The notes under the pieces were generated by a model. It searched no databases, was not told where the DNA came from, and saw only the letters and a list, made by a program, of their open reading frames with translations. Below are positions 58,301 through 64,000 of a stretch of 64,000 bases of DNA, piece after piece (positions within the stretch are counted from its first letter, which is position 1; every line of letters begins with the position of its first letter). The stretch covers positions 6,807,001 through 6,871,000 of the forward strand of contig CM063250.1 in assembly GCA_032158295.1 (NCBI GenBank), given 5' to 3'. Both the position numbers and the translations under genes were made by a program. The stretch comes from Pycnopodia helianthoides. Its lineage: Eukaryota; Echinodermata; Asteroidea; Forcipulatida; Asteriidae.

Positions 58301-61300
58301 GTATAACTCCATCTGAGATACCTGGTCTCCAAACATCTAAACTTGACTTCAATAATAAGCATGTTTTCCTGATGACCATATGCTCTAAAAGTATTTAAGT
58401 CTCAGAACATGCCTCACTCAGAAATCAGCGGTTTTATTTACCAGAAAGAAATTCAAAACAACCAAGCAAACTTATGGACAAATAATAGACCCTACTTTTC
58501 TAAAGGTAAAAGCAAACAGCATAACCACAGCAAAAACCTTACAATTTGTCTTGCAGTGAAAAGTTTGTAAATCCTGTACTGATTTAGAAAAGCATACTCT
58601 GCATCGATTTTAAAGTCCAGAGTGTTTTTAAAAAATCTTATCAGATTTGTTGCTTCTCAGTTTCTTTATTTAAACAAAAAAAGGCGCATGAAATACCATA
58701 AAATTTGAACTGTCTAGTTTGCCTTTTTCAATCAGTCCTATGCTAGAAACAAAATCTAAATCTTATCTTGCCGCTTTCAACTGATCAATGAACATCACAA
58801 ACGAGAATCTAGAAGAAGTGTTTCCTTTTATTCTGTACAGTTGACGAATTCAATGGAGAACATGGAGGAGCAGTTGAATTGTTACATCAGTATGGATGCC
58901 CCGGACATCCCCGCTAAGACGGTGCAGACTATGCAAGAGAAATGGGGCATCCTCATTGAGATACACACTCAACTTAAACAGACTGGAGAGAACTTCCTGT
59001 TTGAGGCTTCATCTGTGAGTAGTCCATTCAACAAGCGTGTGATTTCTCAGGATTATTTCCTGATTTCAGGTTTTTTTCAAAATCTCCTTCAAATCTTCTT
59101 GAAAGAAGTAAAGCAGTCACCGAAGGGAAAAGGAAATACTCTACATTGTGTCCAAACCTGTAGTTCTGTATTTCTGGTGATACACAGAGTCTGTAAACCT
59201 CCTGTATTGCAACATTTTGGAGGTTCTGGGTCTAGAAAACAGGGGATCCAGACCCGCACGTCATTTTCAAGAATGTTTACGTTAACACGTTGACTGCCGC
59301 CTACGAGTATATTCGTAGTAACAGGTGTAACGGATTCTGCCACTACGAGTATACTCGTAGAGAATGAAAGGCTTTTGTATAGTGAATTGAATACACTGGC
59401 ATCACTGAGAAACGCAACGTATACGCTTCTGGCAGTGGTGAGCACACATCGTTAAAATTTGTATGCTACAACATGTTGACAAAAAAAGTACCTACTTGGT
59501 ATGCACGCATGCGCACCACACTGGGATGCTTGGCAAATGGGAACGCCCCTTCAAATTTATTACCAGCAGTCAACGTGTTAAAGGAATCTCATCTCTGCTT
59601 CAACTGGCTCTCAATTCTCTCAGTCGTTGATATTTCTTTTAACTTGTTTGTTTCTAGTTGAAAATGTTTTTTTGAAAAGCCATCTAGCATAGTCAACCAT
59701 TGATATTTGTAGTGTAAACAAATTCCCATCACAACTGTGTTAAACTTCAATAATTTAAGAAAACCACCAAATTCAATAAATGAAACCTGCACTTAGTAAA
59801 AGATCTCTAAACTCTCTGGAATTGAAAAAACAAGCACCATGCCCAATTGAGGAAAAAAACAAAAAACACACCCAAACAGAGACAGCAATTAAACAAAAGC
59901 TGTCCCCACAAGTTACTGCAACTGAACAATAAGTTTTACACTTGGGCTTTGCCCAAACTCCAAACGACAATGTGACAATCTGTTATTGCATTCATACATT
60001 TCTTTAAAATAGTTTATCGTTGCTTTCTTTAAAAACTAACATTGCTCAATTGTTCTCCTGCATCCTCCAGATAAGAAACGATCCTGAATTGGACACGACC
60101 TCCTCCAAGATGTACGTCTCCGACGTTCTGAAGAGTTTTGACGAGCGTAAGAATCATCTGAGCAGCCTGTATGACATGCTGACTAAACGGCTCAGCTCAG
60201 GACAACTCTTCCTCACCAAGTGGCAGAAGTTTGTACAGGATGCCAGACAGGTAAGTGAAACATATTCTTTAACCCTCTTGCTGTCTGACCATTCAATACC
60301 ATTCACTGTTGTTTTGAATGATAGACAAACTATGCCAGCCTGCAATATGATACCATGAGGGATTGCATGTACACAGTACATAGTTAGTTCTGTGCACAGT
60401 TGTGCCACCGTACACAACCTTGGCAGTCGAATGGTTTCAAATGGTTGGTCAACTCACTGGAAAATGTTGCCAAGAGTCACTGACAGTAGGAGGGTTAAAG
60501 GCAGGATATACTTTTGGTAATTGTCAAAGACTAGTAGTCTCCTTTGGTGTATCTCAACATATACTTAAAATAATAAACCTGTGAAAACTTTGGCTCAATT
60601 GGTTGCAAGAAAACAATGAAAGAAGAAAAAACACCCTTGTTGCATAGAATTGTGTGCTTTCAAATGGCTGAGAAAGGCTTCATGCCTGAAGCCTTTCTCA
60701 CATTCAAATATTTTAGTGAGAAATTACCTCTTTCTAAAAAACTACATGACTTCAGAGGGAGTCGTTTCTACGATGTTTTATACTATCAGCAGCTCTCAGG
60801 TGCTCCAAGTAAGTTTTTATAGTAATGTTTTTCTGGAGTAGTTACCAAAAGTATCCACTGCCTTTAACAGGTTTTGATTTGAGTATTCATTTTTCCTCCA
60901 CTCTGCAAAACTTCAAATCTTTGTCATGACTTATTTGCTCTTTCCACCTTTGTCATGACTTATTTGCTCTTTCCACTTGGGCCAATTTCATAAAGTCTTG
61001 CTGTGCCTTGTATTTTCCCCTCTTTTTGACAAACTGCAGTTGCATTCCTGATTAATAAAACATTAATGTTACATTGTCAGCTTATTTTACTCTCACAATA
61101 TATATTTTGGTTTGTATTTAGGTTTGTATTTGATTAGCCAAGTCGTTAATGGGATATTTTCTGATTGATTTTTCAAACCCTCTTAGACCATGGACAAGGC
61201 ACATAGGACAGAGGCCGAGTACTACCCTCAAGTTGCATCTGATCTCAGCAGAAACCCCAAAGATGCCAAGGGATTGCACGGCAGACTGGATGAGTTTGAG

Positions 61301-63964
61301 GACGTCGCAAAGGTACGTTGATCACTAGTCATGTCCAGTCTCCTATTCTTAACTAGAGTCCAGTAAAACATACACTGAGAAATACCACTGGCCTTTTATG
61401 AGAGTCATTACTGTGTAACAGAGGATATTTATTACGAGGTTCGAAATTCCCACTGGACCACTAGCCAGAGTGCGGTAGTTTTAGGATTGGGCCAATAATC
61501 TTACAACTGACCAAGTCCTGCAGTCCAGAATTTTGTAAATTGAATTGAATTGAATTGAATTGTTTTATTCATCAGGTATAAACACACCAAGTCCTGCAGT
61601 CGAGCATCTTGTAAACATACACCTTTGAATATTTACCAATAAATCTGTGTTATGCTTTCCAATTCCAAACCTCCACCTAAAGGTTCAGCAAATATAAAGA
61701 AAGAGGAAGGTTTTTATGTCTGGTAAAAATAATTCTGGTCCAGTGTCCTGAGCTACAAAATCTGTATTACTAAATTGTATGTTGACATGGAAACATAGAA
61801 AATTGTAAGATGACCTTATATGGTTTGAGCGGTTTTAAATTTGAATTCTGCGGCCTTTTGCAGCTGCTTCTAGTCTTTGGTTCAAGACTTCTTAAGGACT
61901 AATTGTCCATCCTTGATCATGAATACAGGGAGTTGGTGATGAGCTGCAAGATCGCATCAAGACTGCCGACTCCCTGGGCCAGAAGGGGAACACGAAGGGA
62001 GGTCGGGAGCACCTTATGGATGACCTCTCTAAGCTGTATCATCACTTCATGGATCGAACTGGGAAATACCGTACACTGCTTAGGATGACTGTTGGTTTCT
62101 ATGACGATGACAACAAGGTAAAATTTTTCTTTGACTTGCTTCCTCATCATTTTTTAAAGTCACGTTTACTCTTGACAGAACCATTTTTTTTTGCTCAATC
62201 CGACTGTCAACAAATTTCCCTTTATAAATTGTACTCATTTGTGAGGCACCCCCTTTTTTGAAGGTAGTGTCAAAGATTGGTTTTTGTCAACCTAATCTAG
62301 ATTTATAGGCAAAACTATAAAAAAGACACAATAATAGTTCTACGTGAAAGTTCCAGCTGATTACAGTGCTACTTGCTGAGAAAAAAAAAAAAAAACTATC
62401 ATGGTATTGTCACAAAAATGTTGAATCCATCCATTTTTAGGGAGGTGATGTCAGGTACCAACCACATCTCTGGCTGCAGCATTTGCGAACAGATACCTTT
62501 AGAAATTTGAGATTTTGTTTTCGTTAAAAATTATCCAAACCATATTACTTTGAAGGAATTATACTATCCACAGCTGCCTTGCTTCTCACCGAGTAAGTTT
62601 TTATGGTCATTATTTTTTTGAGTATTTACCAATCTATGACCCCATCTTTAAGCTGTGGAACAATTTGAGAGTCGGACATTTCAGTGACCAATATGCCAAC
62701 TCTTGTTTGACTTGCAGTTGAATAAAACCATGGATGACACAGAGAAGGAGCTGCAAGTTCCTTTCACTCCGACGAAGGTCTCGGAGGCTAGCATCCGTCT
62801 TAAGAGGTTGGAAGACCAGAAGAATGATGTAGATGACAAGTTTGACAAGGTGGTACAGAAGGGAGAAGGTGTCATCCTCGGAATCCAAAAGATTGTAAGT
62901 TCAAAATAGGAACAGCTCTTTTCAGAGCCAACACTCCTCCCAAAAGAGATTTACAGATGGTTGTACCTGTAAGTTTACTAGTAATAGCCACTTCCTATCA
63001 CCCACACCACGAAAAGCTTCAACATCACTTGTTTTAGGATGTCTTTTTCCATTTTTCATTTTTAAAAATTTTGTTTAATATTTGCATTACATCTTTTGAT
63101 TTTAGTTACTTTTGTACTGCTTTGAAATCTATTTCCAGGATCCAACGTTTGTCTCCAAAGCTGACATAGAGCTGGCTCTCCACAAGACTGGCGTGAGGAA
63201 AGATCGTCTGTTCACCAATCTGGAACAGCAGAAGAGAAAGATTGGTAACTCCAAGGATCTCTCTGAACTACAACTCCACAAATCTGAGGTAAGTCCATGT
63301 TAATGACTTGGGCAGTGGCTCTGGCTGGATCGCTGTAAAGGCCTATTCTTCAGTGTTGTCACTGCAGCCAATGGCCATAGCCGTATCCGAAGTGGCTTGA
63401 TTCGAACAGGGCCTAAGTTACCTAACACAAATTAAAAGATGATTTATAATCAGTGTAAATACTTTTTGAAAGAAACAGCAAGTGTATTTTCAACTAGGAA
63501 TTGTCAAAGATTCCCAAAATGTATGGGGATTTAAAACAAAGCAACTGTTAGTCGGGACAAATCCACTTTGATTGATGTTACATTGAACATTATTATCAGA
63601 AATCAAATACTCTGAAAAATGTTGTGATTTTGATTTTTTTTTAAACAACTTTATAAGTTATAACAAATCGAAAGTAACAAATTTCAGTTCCTCGAATCAC
63701 AAAAATCATCCAGAAAAACAGATAGTACAGTGACAAGAAGCCTTTTTTAATGGTGCAAACTGTAATGTTTAAGTTGAATTGTTTTAGTCTGATATAGATA
63801 TTAAACAAATAAATCATTGTTATTGATGGTGTCTGATACAGCTTACCAAGACCCTTGCCCAAGCTCAGAAGGACCTGAAAGGCATGCAGGGTGACTATGG
63901 GGACACTGAGGAAGCAGTCACAGTCAACCTCCGCAGATTTGACGACTGGAGGGCACAGATGGAG
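37309..63964 (+). CDS. CCDC141: CCDC141-like spectrin-repeat protein (5' part, runs off the window)
   Basis: Spliced gene in the same orientation as SESTD1; exons at 37309-37392, 43352-43474, 51251-51442, 51708-51816, 52120-52364, 53589-53708, 55398-55589, 56316-56528, 56949-57128, 57872-58069, 58841-59014, 60071-60250, 61187-61312, 61929-62117, 62718-62894, 63139-63288 and 63842-63964. About 925 residues are visible, nearly all helical spectrin-type repeats; the last donor shows that the gene continues. Hallmarks are the N-terminal VSTVAVQSG, the segment AMAQSLGEAWKDL (vertebrate AMAETLGEAWAAL) with ERR after it, and NVLEDLQERRKVLEELW. Known biology: vertebrate CCDC141/CAMDI is a DISC1- and myosin-II-associated protein involved in neuronal migration; it sits beside SESTD1 and TTN. 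The C-terminal part found in vertebrates would lie beyond the window. One exon acceptor (near 56949) is uncertain. Confidence 0.82.
37393..43351 (+). other. Intron 1 of the CCDC141-like gene
   Basis: About 6 kb. Contains the nested AGGCCTG element (37944-38319), poly-C and poly-T tracts, a CAAAT-type repeat near 41045-41075 and AT-rich sequence. A 43063-43230 stretch with TGACGTCA-like motifs at both ends may be another MITE. No exon was recognised. Confidence 0.5.
37944..38319. mobile_element. AGGCCTG-ended element with an inner foldback
   Basis: Outer ends CAGGCCTGAAATT and AATTCCAGGCCTG are inverted. Inside, CCATCTTTACGGGCA (about 38050) and TGCCCGTAAAGATGG (about 38212) form a second inverted pair whose arms extend to ATAGATAG/CTATCTAT. 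This looks like one element inserted in another. In the intron after the first CCDC141-like exon. Confidence 0.6.
43352..43474 (+). CDS. CCDC141: CCDC141-like exon 2 (123-nt module exon)
   Basis: Acceptor ATCTTGCAG, donor GCG|GTATGT. Encodes STEWIRVKVEEMNPKMTDVG and then LEEALQLRQQHNEML. It has the same length and phases as SESTD1-like exons 9 and 13, with W at the same helix position. It can accept either the 37392 or the 34076 donor. Confidence 0.9.
44196..44356 (+). repeat. 161-bp direct repeat, copy 1
   Basis: Begins TACAGAAAGATTGACCCTG. Repeated at 44665-44825 with two mismatches and no indel. The spacer is 308 bp. Confidence 0.85.
44665..44825 (+). repeat. 161-bp direct repeat, copy 2
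   Basis: Second copy of 44196-44356. Both lie in the 7.8 kb intron between the exons at 43352 and 51251. Confidence 0.85.
49262..49424 (-). mobile_element. GGGCCCAATTTCATA-type MITE
   Basis: Reverse-strand relative of 27547-27690; ends (top strand) CTATGAAATTGGGCCC. Contains TGTGACTGGTATCCTGCTTA on the top strand. Confidence 0.55.
50018..50275 (+). mobile_element. tRNA-derived SINE (plus strand)
   Basis: Head with box-A-like TTGGCATAGTGGTATCTTG and box-B-like GGTTCAAATCA, followed by a G/T-rich body and an A-rich tail (GAAATGAAAATGAAAACAC). The body shares GGTTTTCCTCCC with 57236-57560. Confidence 0.6.
51251..51442 (+). CDS. CCDC141: CCDC141-like exon 3 (192-nt module exon)
   Basis: Acceptor CTTTCACAG, donor GAG|GTAACA. 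Encodes YEAMAQSLGEAWKDLNLQLE, then ERRQLLDQAVAFHQNAAE. The AMA-SLGEAW motif is the best single CCDC141 signature in the window. Confidence 0.92.
51708..51816 (+). CDS. CCDC141: CCDC141-like exon 4
   Basis: Acceptor TCCCGTAG, donor AAAG|GTATGG. Encodes FADKLDKANALFRNPDLP, comparable to vertebrate FAIKIDQAEDFLQN, then LMQDHHEVRK. Exits in phase 1. Confidence 0.88.
52120..52364 (+). CDS. CCDC141: CCDC141-like exon 5
   Basis: Acceptor TTTTCCCAG, donor CAG|GTACTC. Encodes VLTSSMHTMNLGKDLMEHLH, a short acidic/serine loop, then NVLEDLQERRKVLEELW and QYIALSEIDQEVNQ. The last two match vertebrate LLELLQDRRRQLDKYL and CQWDQQENQ. Confidence 0.9.
53030..53443 (-). mobile_element. tRNA-Leu(CAA)-derived SINE (minus strand)
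   Basis: The head on the reverse strand of 53352-53443 has box A TGGCCGAGCGGATAAGAG, anticodon-loop region ACTCAAG, box B GGTTCGAGTCC and pairable ends GTGTCA/TGACAC. Two extra bases between the T-stem and the acceptor stem argue against a working tRNA. The 3' end (left) carries CTTATATAGCGCTCATATCC and AAGGCGCTTC, shared in part with 55010-55060. Confidence 0.7.
53589..53708 (+). CDS. CCDC141: CCDC141-like exon 6
   Basis: Acceptor CGCCTCAG, donor CAG|GTTAGT. Encodes ISDWFKTRGEEYLKRKDVG, then LLKEHLNFETSAQ. 120 nt, so one codon shorter than the other module-opening exons. Confidence 0.88.
54996..55145 (-). mobile_element. SINE 3'-end fragment
   Basis: TTCTTATATAGTGCTTTATC and GCGTATCAAAGCACTT resemble the tail of the SINE at 53030-53443; no tRNA-like head is present. 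Confidence 0.5.
55398..55589 (+). CDS. CCDC141: CCDC141-like exon 7 (192-nt module exon)
   Basis: Acceptor CTGGACAG, donor CTT|GTGAGT. 64 codons, ending RGRLLQATLDFYKNAEL, the same helix-3 signature as the other 192-nt exons. Confidence 0.9.
56316..56528 (+). CDS. CCDC141: CCDC141-like exon 8
   Basis: Acceptor CTTTCAG, donor GAG|GTAGAT. Encodes AQTYLSQVEIQLSPGKLP and then EPVIQEGHTLQERVGKG followed by KAIKDKLDLLE. Phase 0 at both ends. Confidence 0.88.
56949..57128 (+). CDS. CCDC141: CCDC141-like exon 9 (acceptor uncertain)
   Basis: The coding frame is clear for VTFDENYTVIVKWLVNVADT and onward to GHQRLMNDIL, ending at donor CTG|GTAGGT. The upstream exon ends in phase 0, which needs an acceptor at 56948 (ATGCAG) or 56978 (CTCTCCAG). 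The best polypyrimidine acceptor (TTTCCACAG, 56916) would enter out of frame. The start given here is the longer in-frame choice. Confidence 0.65.
57236..57560 (+). mobile_element. SINE-like element (plus strand)
   Basis: Head GGTGGCTAGTGGGTGATGCA, a middle block with GGTTTTCCTCCCTCCGG, and a tail ending TTGTTATTGTTATTATTA. Starts about 110 bp after the exon ending at 57128. Confidence 0.5.
57872..58069 (+). CDS. CCDC141: CCDC141-like exon 10
   Basis: Acceptor CATTTACAG, donor CAG|GTTCGT (a weaker +4/+5). Encodes DRAKQVDTVFKTSAQLFP through RLHCIQILIKFHKLTKQ. It has 66 codons and the same helix pattern as the 192-nt exons. Confidence 0.87.
58084..58224. mobile_element. Short foldback MITE
   Basis: Ends CTGGGCTCGATTTCACAA and TTGTGAAATCCAG are inverted, with further pairing of GCTAAGATT against AATCTTAGC. 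141 bp, starting about 15 bp after the donor of the exon ending at 58069. Confidence 0.62.
58841..59014 (+). CDS. CCDC141: CCDC141-like exon 11
   Basis: Acceptor TCTGTACAG, donor TCT|GTGAGT. Encodes LTNSMENMEEQLNCYISMD, then KWGILIEIHTQLKQTGENF. Phase 0 at both ends; spectrin-type helices. Confidence 0.87.
59021..59281 (+). repeat. Dispersed repeat D, copy 2
   Basis: Homologous to 30322-30545 in the same orientation; starts 7 bp after the donor of the exon ending at 59014 and stops where the TTAA-flanked MITE begins. Confidence 0.65.
59282..59581. mobile_element. TTAA-flanked MITE, family 3, with paired palindromes
   Basis: 300 bp with perfect ends TTAACACGTTGACTGC and GCAGTCAACGTGTTAA. Near the left end are two 18-bp palindromes, CTACGAGTATATTCGTAG and CTACGAGTATACTCGTAG, about 20 bp apart. 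No coding frame. It directly follows a copy of the dispersed repeat at 59021-59281. Confidence 0.78.
60071..60250 (+). CDS. CCDC141: CCDC141-like exon 12
   Basis: Acceptor CATCCTCCAG, donor CAG|GTAAGT. Encodes VLKSFDERKNHLSSLYDMLT then LTKWQKFVQDARQ. Phase 0 at both ends. Confidence 0.87.
60495..60867. mobile_element. TTAA-flanked MITE, family 2 copy 2
   Basis: Left TTAAAGGCAGGATATACTTT, right AAAAGTATCCACTGCCTTTAA. Same orientation as the 27207 copy, with small indels. Located in the intron after the exon ending at 60250. Confidence 0.78.
60920..60978 (+). repeat. Two-copy 31-bp tandem repeat
   Basis: TTTGTCATGACTTATTTGCT plus TCTTTCCAC occurs twice in a row. Confidence 0.85.
61187..61312 (+). 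CDS. CCDC141: CCDC141-like exon 13
   Basis: Acceptor CCCTCTTAG, donor AAG|GTACGT. 42 codons, TMDKAHRTEAEYYPQVASDL to LDEFEDVAK. It has the length class of the module-opening exons. Confidence 0.82.
61929..62117 (+). CDS. CCDC141: CCDC141-like exon 14
   Basis: Acceptor AATACAG, donor AAG|GTAAAA. Encodes GVGDELQDRIKTADSLGQKG and then LMDDLSKLYHHFMDRTGKY. The longer overlapping frame through the same bases gives non-helical sequence and is rejected. Confidence 0.82.
62261..62651. mobile_element. Dispersed MITE (family 4), uninterrupted copy
   Basis: Same family as 18813-19341 but without the nested insertion. Inverted ends AAGGTAGTGTCAAAGATTGG and CCAATCTATGACCCCATCTT. Lies in the intron between the exons ending at 62117 and starting at 62718. 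Confidence 0.68.
62718..62894 (+). CDS. CCDC141: CCDC141-like exon 15
   Basis: Acceptor GACTTGCAG, donor ATT|GTAAGT. Encodes LNKTMDDTEKELQVPFTPTK and then RLEDQKNDVDDKFDKV. Phase 0 at both ends. Confidence 0.87.
63139..63288 (+). CDS. CCDC141: CCDC141-like exon 16
   Basis: Acceptor ATTTCCAG, donor GAG|GTAAGT. Encodes DPTFVSKADIELALHKTG and FTNLEQQKRKIG. Phase 0 at both ends. Confidence 0.87.
63291..63415. repeat. Dispersed repeat F, copy 2
   Basis: Same family as 34380-34512 (GCAGTGGCTCTGGC, GCCATAGCCGTATCCGAAGT). Begins at the donor of the exon ending at 63288. Confidence 0.55.
63842..63964 (+). CDS. CCDC141: CCDC141-like exon 17 (last in window)
   Basis: Acceptor CTGATACAG, donor GAG|GTGAGT. 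41 codons, LTKTLAQAQKDLKGMQGDYG to DDWRAQME. 123 nt again, so it probably opens another two-repeat module whose next exon is beyond the window. Confidence 0.85.
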
Positions 63965-64000
63965 GTGAGTCTAGAGTCGCTGTTGGGCCTTAGTCAGGTG

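Noticed and set aside
1..64000. CRISPR arrays, operons, bacterial origin
   Set aside because: No regularly spaced repeats; genes are split by long GT-AG introns, so the DNA is eukaryotic.

Overview
The window is AT-rich genomic DNA from a multicellular eukaryote. Its genes have many short exons with GT-AG introns, and its introns are full of MITEs, foldback elements, tRNA-derived SINEs and Tc1/mariner remnants. The mix of repeats and the protein matches suggest a marine invertebrate deuterostome, most likely an echinoderm. That assignment is an inference, since no marker gene settles it. All supported genes lie on the + strand.

Gene 1 (likely start 13787, with a possible 5' exon at 1642-1696, to 34112) is a SESTD1 orthologue. 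It has an N-terminal SEC14/CRAL-TRIO lipid-binding domain (exons 2-6), spectrin-type repeats (exons 8-15), and a long Pro/Ser/Arg-rich tail (exon 16) that the vertebrate protein lacks. Gene 2 (37309 to beyond the right edge) is a CCDC141 (CAMDI)-like spectrin-repeat gene. It has its own first coding exon at 37309-37392 behind a CCAAT/TATA pair, followed by sixteen more exons. As I recall it, human SESTD1 and CCDC141 are neighbours transcribed in the same direction next to TTN, so the order here looks like very old conserved microsynteny. The last recognised SESTD1 exon ends in a perfect phase-0 donor and the second CCDC141 exon has a phase-0 acceptor, so a read-through or fused transcript is possible.

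The most unusual signal is a set of six related C/D-box snoRNA-like sequences of about 85-100 nt, one in each of introns 8, 9, 10, 11, 13 and 14 of the SESTD1-like gene. All are on the sense strand, with C, D', C' and D boxes in canonical order and a terminal stem that covaries between copies. They fall into two subfamilies by guide sequence. This looks like an undescribed multi-copy intronic snoRNA cluster in a host gene that does not make ribosomal proteins.

The 12 kb first intron carries a striking composite transposon (8416-12604). Two nearly identical 1.9 kb Tc1-like units, each with long terminal inverted repeats and a transposase reduced to its DNA-binding half, lie head to tail. They are flanked by two identical 204-bp MITE-like elements, and the whole assembly is bounded by TA. 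Other introns hold several MITE families (TTAA-flanked, AGGCCTG-ended), nested insertions, foldback elements and tRNA-Leu-derived SINEs. No rRNA, functional tRNA, CRISPR array or complete transposase was seen.
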